NCBI GenBank assembly: GCA_009760855.2
Contig: WPIO01000184.1
Coordinates: forward strand, 354,501 to 418,500
Source of the DNA: Cristatella mucedo
Lineage: Eukaryota; Bryozoa; Phylactolaemata; Cristatellidae
Reading direction: 5' to 3'
DNA: 64,000 nt
Shown here: positions 55,921 to 64,000 of the stretch, piece after piece
Numbering within the stretch: the first letter of the stretch is position 1
Layout of the letters: every line of letters starts with the position of its first letter
Program-made: the position numbers and the translations under genes
The notes under the pieces: model-generated
The model's input: only the letters and a program-made list of their open reading frames with translations
The model's database searches: none
Told to the model about the DNA's origin: nothing

Positions 55921-57035
55921 GATGTCAAGGCTGTTTAAGTTACTACGAGTAATACCATGCTAATCTCCCAGATTGTAGCCTAGTAATTATGACGAGCAAT
56001 TTTATTTATTTCTCATGCTTATATCAAACCATGATTCGGTGACCTGCTAATCTCTGGCCATATGTGCCACTGTAATCATGACAGTACCCTGACCATTTGC
56101 CTGCCAGGTAGGCCTCTCGTTTTCTGACTGCTTCCTCGTTCATCGTTCTTGTTTCTCTAGCGGTTTTTATTCTTTGAGTTGCTGAATCGTTGGGTCGTGT
56201 AATTCCGAGATTGTCTAACTTGCCTCAAACATGCATGTTCAGTGGTTTTGCAGATTTTGCCGCATGAGTTGCTTTTTACGGTTTTGGCGGGCATTTTGGT
56301 CCTTTCGGCATGCCTCCAAAGCTAATCGTGATCTACCTGGCGATGTTAATTCAAGTAGAATACCGATCGTTTATCGTGACGTAGGCATCCGGTGAAAGTC
56401 ACTGAAGAGACAACCAGTTGTCAGCGACCTATTCTCTCTGGCGAAGTTTATTTGCGGAATGCTTTGTGAAAATTGCGAACCCCAAATGTCTTAAAATCTT
56501 TAGTATATCTATCGTAGTGGTGAATGGCTAGGATAGTCTCATGAGGGTGAGTTGTTGTATGTCTTTCGTTTTGAAAGCTATACATGGTGCACCCGTGCTT
56601 TGAGTGTTTCCTAATGCTTTACCACGTCTTTCGATCAGAAACATCTTGTAGAGATTTGTTTTTATCCATAAAACTTTGTCAGTTGCGATTGACTTTTAAA
56701 TGGTCTATTTGCTTAATGGCAGGATTGTGCCTGCAATGTTTTTCTTTGGCCAATGACTGCTGTGTGGTGCAGCCGGTTCTTCAGCTGCACTGCCGCAAAG
56801 ATCTCGGGGGTACTGTAAAAACTGTGCCGCTCAGCGATGGATCAGCTTCAGTCTGTCAGACTGACTGTCGCCCAGTTAGCGAGCATACCGTCTGCATAGC
56901 TGTCTGCAGAATGTTTTGCCCTCTCGGCTCGCAATAGGGGAAGTAGTTGAGGAGAGCTCTCCCTGCCCAGCCGTTGCCCTGCCCCCCCCCACCTGCATAC
57001 CCTCCAATGGCATCTCACTAGCTTTCTGGTTGCAG
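55921..57035. other. No certain gene; possible 5' exon region of zinc-finger locus 3
   Basis: A 117-codon plus-strand frame (56,584-56,937) is Cys-rich, but I recognise no domain. It ends about 100 bases before the zinc-finger exon. Confidence 0.3.
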
Positions 57036-57247
57036 CCACCGTGTCCAACGCTGCCATACCCAGTAATACCGAGGTCCAGGCGAACGAGTGCAAGCACTGC
57101 CGGCAGCAGTTTTCCGGCACTTCTGTCCTGGTCCTGCACGTCGTAATGCACAAGAGACGATTCCATATGCTGTGCCAACTCACCGGCTTATTGTGGACGT
57201 CGCAGCAGGTGCTATTAGGTATTGTATCACCACACAGTCATTGCTAG
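57036..57247 (+). pseudogene. C2H2 zinc-finger exon, locus 3
   Basis: After an acceptor (AGCTTTCTGGTTGCAG), the frame reads one complete finger, CKHCRQQFSGTSVLVLHVVM followed by H (Cys-X2-Cys-X12-His-X3-His), then ends at TAG near 57,247 with no further finger. The conserved Phe and Leu positions are present. It could be the last exon of a small gene or a relic. An F1 tail follows directly. Confidence 0.55.
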
Positions 57248-57284
57248 TAACCTTGCCATCTTGCTAGCTATCTTACTAATTATA

Positions 57285-57358
57285 ATAATAATGCATTTGA
57301 TATAGCATCCTCAGAGAACTCAATCTTTTTCTAGGCACTTGGCATTTGCTACTTCTAT
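57285..57358 (-). mobile_element. F1 tail, antisense
   Basis: Only the terminal hairpin and (AAT)n end of F1, facing away from the sense F1 copy that begins a few bases later. Confidence 0.7.
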
Positions 57359-57364
57359 AAAAAA

Positions 57365-59437
57365 ATTGTTGAATCACAGATGCACAATCCAAAAATGCTG
57401 ATGTCGACGATCAACCATCTCCTCAACCACTCCCAGATTAGCTCCTTACCTGATGATCCTTGCGATGACCTGGCCGATTGCTTCTCTCGATTCTTTGTGC
57501 AGAGGATAGACAAGATCAGGGAGTCCATCCCTGCGATGACAACATCCCCCCTAGAATGGTGTTCCCCGATTCATGGCTACATCTCAAGGTCTATATTTAA
57601 GCAGCTCACTAGTGATCTCGTCCTGAAGTTTTTATCCCATTCGAAGAAGACGAGTCCTCTGGACCCTATTCCCACTGTCCTGCTCCTGCTTTGCATTGAT
57701 CTGCTGCTGCCATGCACAACTAACATCGTTAATATGTCATTAGCCTCAGGTCAGGTCCCAGCACCTTTCAAAAAAGCTGCAGTCAGGCCACTTCTCAAGA
57801 AAGCGACACTAGACCAAGAGAACTTGAGCAACTACCGCCCAGTCTCCCTTCTAGCATTCCTATCAAGGACATTGGAACCGGTCGTGGCAAACCAGCTGAA
57901 CTCATATATCGAAACTTCAAACCTTGCTAGTAAGTTCCAGTCTGGCTTTAGAGCTAATCACTCCACAGAGTCAGCATTGCTTAGGGTGTACAACGACCTA
58001 CTTAGGAATGCAGACATAGGTAGAGTGTCTCTACTTGTTTTGCTCGACCTTTCGGCAGCTTTTGATACTATCGATCACGAAGTTCTTCTAGAGCGCCTCT
58101 CATCTCGCCTGGGCATCACTGGCACTGCTCTGCAATGTTTCAGGACCTATCTCATTGGGAGACTCCGGAGTATTGACGTGAATGGAAAAAGATCATCTGA
58201 GGTACTTTTGAAATTTGGGGTACCTAAGGGCTCTGTGCTAGGTCGGTTCTTTTCACGGTTTTTACTCTCCCTCTTGCTGATGTGACTGCCAAGCACAATC
58301 TAGGCTTTGACTTTTATGTGGACGACACTCAGTTGTACCTTTGCTTTGATCCCTCCCAGCCTTCGAGCACCTCGAATTCTCTCAACTCACTTGCTGCATG
58401 TATTGATGACATCCCCACATGGATGGCAGCAAACTTTCCTAAACTAAACGATGATAAAACTAACTGTTTAGTTATGGGCAAACCCAGTGTGATTCACAAA
58501 TTGGAAAGGCTGACACTCAAAATTGGCTCTGTCAACATATCTCCTGTTGAATCAGCTCGAAACGTAGGTGTCATGTTTCAAAGTGACTTCTTGTTAGATG
58601 ACCACATCAGCTTCACAATCAAGTCTGCCTACTTTCAGCTATATAACATTGCTATAAATTCGGGCTTGTTTAGATAAGGATACCACGTCTAAGTTGGTCC
58701 ATGCATTTGTGACATCCCGTATTGACTTCTGCAACTCACTGCTTGCTGGCCTACCAGCATGTGCAATTAGGCGCTTACGCTTACAGCTGATGCAAAACTC
58801 TGCAGCTAGGCTTGTCTGTCGTGAGCGTCGTAGTTACCACATCACACCATTTCTCACCGACCTGCAGTGGCTCCCAGTCAAGCAACTGATCGACTTCAAG
58901 GTTATGTTGCTTACCTTTAGGTCACTTCATTCTTTGTCTCCAGCCTATATCTCAGATCTACTCCCCCACCAGGCCTAGCATCGTACCACCTGCTTTTCTG
59001 AATCCAACAGTTTACCAATACCTCGTACAAACCTCAAACCCTTTGGAGACCGTGCATTTAGTTCGTATGCTACCAAAGCCTGGAACTCATTCCTGACTTG
59101 CGTTAGAACATCCCCTGACTTGACCACATTTCAAAAGAAATTAAAACATGCCTATTTAGGACAGCATTTAATAGCTCCCTGTGATTCGTCCTTCATATGC
59201 TTATGTGTGCTGACACTGTACATGCTGCCACTAACCACATTTGCATGGTGAGCCTGTGCATGTCGTCCCTAACCATGTTATTCATGTTGTTTATCAAGCA
59301 TGATAAATAAACAAATAAATAAATATATTACTCACCATTCAATACCGTTTCTCTTTGCAGCAAATGTAAAACGCCTAGAAAGAGTTTGAGTTCTCTGAGG
59401 GCGCTTTATCAAGTGCATTATTATTATTACTATTATT
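57365..59437 (+). mobile_element. F1 LINE, RT to tail
   Basis: About 2.07 kb, 5'-truncated just before the RT, ending in (ATT)n at 59,418-59,437. Best-preserved F1 RT in the window. Confidence 0.92.
57380..58978 (+). pseudogene. F1 reverse transcriptase and C-terminal domain
   Basis: Open for 301 codons (57,380-58,285): DKIRESIPAMTTSPLEWCSP, NYRPVSLLAFLSRTLEPVVA, FQSGFRANHSTESALLRVYN and LLDLSAAFDTIDHEVLLERL. A one-base deletion near 58,243, in CTAGGTCGGTTC where the 48.5-kb copy has an extra C, shifts the frame at the PKGSVLG motif. The catalytic FYVDDTQLYL and FPKLNDDKTNCLVMG lie in the next frame (58,282-58,677), and the C-terminal domain in a third (58,694-58,978). Inactive. Confidence 0.88.
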
Positions 59438-59439
59438 AA

Positions 59440-59560
59440 GGCTATCACCACGGCCTGCATTGGCAATAAAGGATCGCCCACTGCACGATTCGAATCCATG
59501 ACCTTGGAACAGAGGACGTGAAAAGCAACCGCCTTACCCAGTGGGCTACCACGGCTCTCT
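59440..59560 (-). mobile_element. SINE-2, partial
   Basis: Antisense body and head starting directly after the F1 tail. Confidence 0.7.
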
Positions 59561-59604
59561 GCCGTGAAGCAGATTCAGCTAGCAAACTTATCAGTTTGTT
59601 CCCA

Positions 59605-59745
59605 TGTGAGTTCTATGCTTGCACCTGCATGATCGAGCATGCTACCACTAACCATTCGATCGTGCTTTCTTTGCAGCAAATGTGAAGTGCCTAGAAAAAG
59701 AGATCGAGTTCTCTAGGGGCTATATATCAAATGCATTATTATTAT
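59605..59745 (+). mobile_element. F1 LINE 3' end
   Basis: Truncated 3' UTR, hairpin and ATTATTAT tail. Confidence 0.7.
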
Positions 59746-60113
59746 GACTCAGTGCAAGCTGTTTGCCAGACGACCAACTGACCAATGAATGGCCCAGATT
59801 TTCTTCTTGTGGACTTGAGCATGCCTGCCTAATCGTGATGATGTGCATGCAAGTAATTAACTCTGGGTTATTGATTCACCCTCGGCATGTTTCTAGTAGC
59901 ATTCCTGCGTAGCAGCTAGATAGATTTAGTTACTTAGAGAAGCTATGCAAGGGGCTTACAATGATTGCGATCGTTTTTATTAGTTATTGTTGTTATTAGG
60001 TGCCCATGACTGAGTGTTTCCTCAGGTGCCTACATTGTTATACTCAATTTTGTCTCTATCGAACCCATCACAGCCTCTGCTGCTGAAGCCTTATACACCT
60101 TTCCTCGTTACAG

Positions 60114-60186
60114 CTGCCTTGCCATGCTTCAGAGCCAATTGATGCATGCTCGTGAGGCCTGCAGGCTGGCAGCGCTAGGATCCCAG
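60114..60186 (+). other. Candidate internal exon upstream of zinc-finger locus 2
   Basis: A 73-base exon between a strong acceptor (CACCTTTCCTCGTTACAG) and a perfect donor (CCCAG|GTGAGT). One frame is open throughout and reads CLAMLQSQLMHAREACRLAA followed by LGSQ, a helical-looking segment. The exon ends at a codon boundary. An acceptor-like GCGAAGCAG at about 60,291 would join it in frame to the zinc fingers. This suggests that locus 2 was an intron-containing gene, not a retrocopy. Confidence 0.5.
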
Positions 60187-60202
60187 GTGAGTTGACATAC
60201 AA

Positions 60203-60930
60203 GTGACCTTTGCAAGCCCCGTCACGTACATATACTACGCCGAGCATCATGAGCGCCGGGCAGCGTGGCGATCTGAAGCTGCGAAGCAGAGCCCCGTGCA
60301 AGCAGGAGACGACAAGGGGCGCTACGCGTGCCACCAGTGCAGCTCGCATTTTAAATACATCAGCCGTCTGAAGCAGCACTCGCTGACGCACACGGACGAG
60401 CGGGCGCACGAGTGCTATCAGTGCGGCTGGCGCTTCAAAGACGCCAGCAAACTGAGAAAGCACCGGCGCTGGCACACTGGCCTGCACTAGTGCGACCAGT
60501 GCTGCATGAAGTATGCCAAAGCATGCAGCCTGAAGCGGCACCGGCTCTTGCACACAGGCGAGCGGCCATTCGTGTGCGACCAGTGCAGCTTGGCATTCAG
60601 TGACGTCAACGTTTTGAACCGTCACCGCGCACCACACGCACACCCGGAGCAGCCGCACGCGTGCAGCAGGTGTGCAAAGCACTTCAAGCGGCTCCGCGGC
60701 CTGACTAGGCGTGCTCTCTTGCACACGGACGACAAGCCATACGCGTGCCAGCTATGTGCCCCTTGCTTTGCACATTGTAGCTCCCTGAGTAGGCAGGCGC
60801 TCAATCACACCGGCGAGCGGCCATAGGTATGCGACGAGTGCGGCACGCTGTTCAACAGCAGTAGCGTTTTACGGCAAACCAGCGTCGCATGCACGTGGAC
60901 AGGCTGCCGAAGGCATGCGGCTTTGTGAGA
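60203..60930 (+). pseudogene. C2H2 zinc-finger gene, locus 2, with in-frame stops
   Basis: One continuous frame holds seven finger positions. The first four look usable: CHQCSSHFKYISRLKQHSLTH, CYQCGWRFKDASKLRKHRRW(H), CDQCCMKYAKACSLKRHRLL(H) and CDQCSLAFSDVNVLNRHRAP(H). Fingers 5 and 6 have lost the first His (Arg and Gln instead), and finger 7 lacks both. TAG at 60,488 falls in the linker after finger 2, and TAG at 60,824 in the linker before finger 7. No frameshift is needed. Either this is a young pseudogene, or a two-finger truncated protein is made. Such proteins bind DNA as transcription factors. AATAAA occurs at 61,363. Confidence 0.75.
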
Positions 60931-61362
60931 TGTGCCTCTGACGCCAGCAAGCTGAAGGAGAAATGGCCCACACCCTTCGGCGACCAGTTTCCGCTGCTTC
61001 TGACCAGGAGGCTCGCAAGCGGACTAGAGAGGCAGCACGTGCATGGCCGACGGCTCTCTGATCCCTCGATGGCGATTGCCTCGGCAATCGTGGCTGTCTG
61101 CACGAGCAAGGAGCTGCTGTGTGCCATTTATCAATGCCAAACTGCTGCTTTAGGAAGCCTGGTGAGGTGGCATCAGCCGGCTGCTCTTACTTGGTGACCC
61201 GGCTTGCTCTGTTATTCGCTTTCGTACTCAGCAACTTCCAAGACGAAGGTCAGGAAGTGACTGTCCTGCCGCTGCAGCTGCTGCTTAGCTTTGCCTCTGG
61301 TTCCCAGCTTCCCTCTCGCTCCATACTAGGCTTTGCCCGATTAGCTGACCGACATTCATGGA

Positions 61363-61368
61363 AATAAA
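61363..61368 (+). terminator. Possible polyadenylation signal for zinc-finger locus 2
   Basis: AATAAA on the same strand, about 430 bases after the end of the finger frame. Confidence 0.3.
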
Positions 61369-61424
61369 TGTCAGATTACTGAGCACTCATTGTACGCTAT
61401 TCTTAGGTAGCCCAATACAGCTCA

Positions 61425-61480
61425 TGAGCCATGATGGCATGCTTGGTAAGGTGGTTGCTTTTCACGACCTTATTTTGAAA
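61425..61480 (+). mobile_element. SINE-2 head fragment
   Basis: GATGGCATGCTTGGTAAGGT..GTTGCTTTTCACGACCTT matches the SINE-2 head. Another fragment lies at about 61,780-61,860. Confidence 0.5.
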
Positions 61481-61934
61481 CCAGTAGCTGTGACTGGCTG
61501 GCTTACAGTGCGACGATAATGAAAATTGCTGGATTTTTGTATGCTTTAAATAACGAATACAATTACTGCGTCTTGTTTAGCACTCAACGGAACTGAATCT
61601 CTAGGATGGCACTTTGCAACTGAGCCAGAGGACGAATAACCAAGAGTCGTGCTTAGTGCAAGTATCATGCCTACCTATGTTTACAAAATCACGTAGCAAG
61701 ACTTTGTGGCCGCTAGTTAGTAAGCCCCTACCTGTAACATTCTTTGAATCGTACATAAGTGAGCGCTCAAAGCACGCAAGAAATAGACAAGCTCATCAAA
61801 GTGCTCTCAATTCACGACCTGGATCGTAGGCTCGAATCCTGTAGTAGCCAATTCTTTATTCCGGATAGAGCAGCATTTGACCTAGACTTTTTAAAGCAGC
61901 TTGAAAGCCTGGGCTTTTCCTCTGAGATCCCCTT

Positions 61935-62120
61935 ATTAATATGTTTGTATAGCGCTCTCAGAGAACTGAATATCTTTCTAGGCACTGTACAGATGCTGCG
62001 TATAAAGCATTACCAAATGTGTGGTGGTAAAATCCGAAAGAAGCAGGCATAGCGTAAGTAGGTGCACGGACGTGAAGTACGGATCACAGCGACCAACGAA
62101 TGCTACAGTGAACAGGTGCG
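61935..62120 (-). mobile_element. F3 LINE-like 3' end
   Basis: TGTATAGCGCTCTCAGAGAA start and GGTAAAATCCGAAAGAAGCA block, as in the other F3 copies. Confidence 0.6.
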
Positions 62121-62810
62121 TTGTAAGTATCTTTTTAAAGAGACTTCGCGTGCCATCTGAGTAGCAATATCGACCGCCGAAAGCTGCATTTGAGCACCAC
62201 CCTAAAGATCGCCTTATCGTCACGAACAGCTGTCGCGACACACCTTCGACATACCTAGAGATAAATATCCGAGAATAAAGTAACTCAAAATATCGAAACC
62301 AACCGTGTAGCGGACTAATATGAACGACGATAAGGACAGCTCTCCAACATCGGTGAGTACGCATGAATCAAGCGTCGGAACAATATTTTGTCTAGTTTAA
62401 AATGAAAACAGCACTCTTGAAATTTTTGTGAAGAGAGCAGCTGCATCGATGGCAGTTCAATTATTCAGGGCTCCTATCGGGACAGGGTCACTGAAGGCCA
62501 TAGTGTGAGAATACGTCGGCTCAATCCCATCAAATCTGAGTGGTTAATGCGACACACTAATATATATGGGAGGAAATCAAAATCGCTGTTTCGCGAAGTT
62601 TTTTGTGGAAGTAGCAGCTTTATTACGGTTCGAATGCACCAACAGGCTGGCTTGTGCGGCCGTATCAGGTCATCGCAAAGTAACGGGACAGCCCAATTGC
62701 ATGCAATTTGGTAGGTAAACTCGCAAAGTTATTCTGTGTACTTTTTGATCAAAATTACCTACTTTAGAGGCGTATTGTTGAAATTTCAGTTGCGTTGCAG
62801 TGTATCGTAG
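62121..62810. other. No feature recognised
   Basis: No supported frame or repeat. Confidence 0.45.
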
Positions 62811-62890
62811 TTATTTGTGCGGCCCATTTTTCTGAGCATTTCGTAATTTTTTTATTGTAGTTTTTTCTTGCCTGCATTGCACTAAGCCAG

Positions 62891-62996
62891 CCGATGCCCA
62901 ACACCGACAGTGTATTCCAACGCACGGAGCCCACGGGCGCACGGCTCCTTTCGGCCCCTCCTTCTCCCACTCAGACACCCCGCCGCAACAACTACC
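62891..62996 (+). other. Candidate exon of an unidentified gene
   Basis: It is preceded by a long pyrimidine tract (62,846-62,876) and AG at 62,889, and followed by a perfect donor (ACTACC|GTGAGT at 62,997). The frame reads MPNTDSVFQRTEPTGARLLS and APPSPTQTPRRNNY with G/C-rich third positions. It is a Ser/Thr/Pro-rich, basic segment typical of a disordered region. I do not recognise the protein. Partner exons would lie outside the recognised features or beyond the window. Confidence 0.45.
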
Positions 62997-63298
62997 GTGA
63001 GTTGGCGGGAGGACAAAGCCGGCCTGTGGATAAAGCACAGCCATCAGACCACAGCCGTGCACTGGCCTTTCCCTAGGCCACAACCGGTCTGCCTGACTTG
63101 CAGTGTGCCGGCGAGCCCAGCGATCTGAGCCACACACAGACGACCACAAACCACATCTATGAGTAATTATTGCCATCGGTCGTTCGTTTTAGAAGCATCG
63201 CTTGACTTGCAGGGTCTCCTGACTGCTAGACGGGATCGCAATTTAACCAATCCCTGCACTGCACCGAGCACTTCCTGAAGCCTAACAGTATCGCCGTA

Positions 63299-63450
63299 AA
63301 ATTGAGTAAGGCGGCTGCTTTTCACAACCTCGGCCCCGATGTCGTGGGTTCGAATCCTGGGATGGACGATCCTTTATCGCAACTGCAAGTGGTGGTGAAA
63401 GCCGTACAGGCTCTTCTGTCGCTGTACAAAAAAACCTTAAATCAGGTAGT
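63299..63450 (+). mobile_element. SINE-2
   Basis: Sense copy with GTCGTGGGTTCGAATCCTGG, a canonical B box, and the SINE-2 body to CTGTACAAAAAAACCTTAAA. Confidence 0.8.
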
Positions 63451-63584
63451 ATTTGGTATTTATTTAAAAGCAAACATCTTAATGAACATCCGCAGATACT
63501 TCATTTTGAGGCTCTACGTAGACGGAATGCAGCACGAATTCGGATAGCAGACATTTGCTTCACGCTAAATAGTGTTGAACTGAC

Positions 63585-64000
63585 TGCAGCTCGACACGTC
63601 GACTCCGCATGAGTGATTTTAAAAGCTTCATTCAGAAGACTGCTTCTACAGCTAACCATCACGTCCTATCCCTATCCAAGATTAGGAGCTGTTTCCCACA
63701 GTAGCTTGTAAAAATTTAACTACCTCCTTAGTTCCGCCTCGGCTTGTTTATTGCAATTCTTAAACGGCTGGGCTGCCAAAGAAAGCTATTAGACCACTGC
63801 AGCTGACTATGAATATGGCTGCAAGGCTAGTCTTCAAGTCCTAGCGGTTTGAGCACGTGTCTCCTTTGCTAAAAGAGCTAGGATGGTTGCCGGTTGAGCA
63901 ACGGATCCAGAGCAAAGTTCTTACGCTGACCCACAAGACCCGGCACGGCTTGGCTCCTCCATAACTAGCTGAACTGCTGCACTCGTTTCAGCCTCTTCGC
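63585..64000 (+). mobile_element. F2 LINE, runs off the window
   Basis: Matches the end of the RT and the C-terminal domain of F2 (in other copies SFIQKTASTASHHIRTLSKI and NMAARLVFKSQRFEHMSPLL). It contains frameshifts and is cut by the window end. Confidence 0.85.

Noticed and set aside
62811-63176. 121-codon minus-strand frame
   Set aside because: Antisense to a segment with clear plus-strand splice signals and codon bias.

Overview
This window is animal nuclear DNA. It carries spliced genes, APE-type non-LTR retrotransposons of at least three families, two tRNA-derived SINE families, hAT DNA transposons and decayed C2H2 zinc-finger exons. The repeat content suggests an invertebrate or basal chordate, but I cannot name the phylum from sequence alone. 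I see no rRNA or tRNA genes, CRISPR arrays or bacterial operons. Family names used here: F1 is a CR1/L2-like LINE with an (ATT)n tail. F2 is a second CR1/L2-like LINE whose 3' end is TACAT-rich. F3 is a third LINE-like 3' end. SINE-1 and SINE-2 are tRNA-derived.

Left third (1-27,540): a tandem segmental triplication. Unit A begins off-window and ends near 6,795. Unit B is about 12,570-17,866. Unit C is about 17,868-27,540, with its A-homologous part starting at 19,831. Each unit carries one copy of a small two-exon gene, in-frame only after splicing, that would encode an 81-residue single-pass membrane microprotein with a polyadenylation signal downstream. Its exons differ far less between copies than the intron or downstream flank. 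The units differ by repeat insertions, a (GT)n expansion in C, and a WD40 exon of WDHD1/And-1 type present only in C. Between A and B lie a decayed F2 element and a hAT (DUF4371 type) transposase split by F1.

Middle (27,540-49,800): mostly transposon strata. It holds a coding-like but unidentified minus-strand stretch (27.9-31 kb), a complete short hAT element whose ends match the SPIN family as I remember it (32,928-33,133), a nearly full-length but broken F1 element (37,885-40,975), a long F2 element (40,997-43,860), and an F2 element containing two F1 insertions, one with the inverted 5' segment typical of twin priming (46,785-49,100).

Right part (49,800-64,000): three decayed C2H2 zinc-finger loci among further LINE and SINE copies, plus two isolated short exons with good splice sites (60,114-60,186 and 62,891-62,996). 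The window ends inside another F2 copy.

No intact conventional gene is visible. The best candidates for living genes are the triplicated microprotein gene and the spliced exons near the right end. All family assignments come from reading translations and repeats by eye, without a database search.
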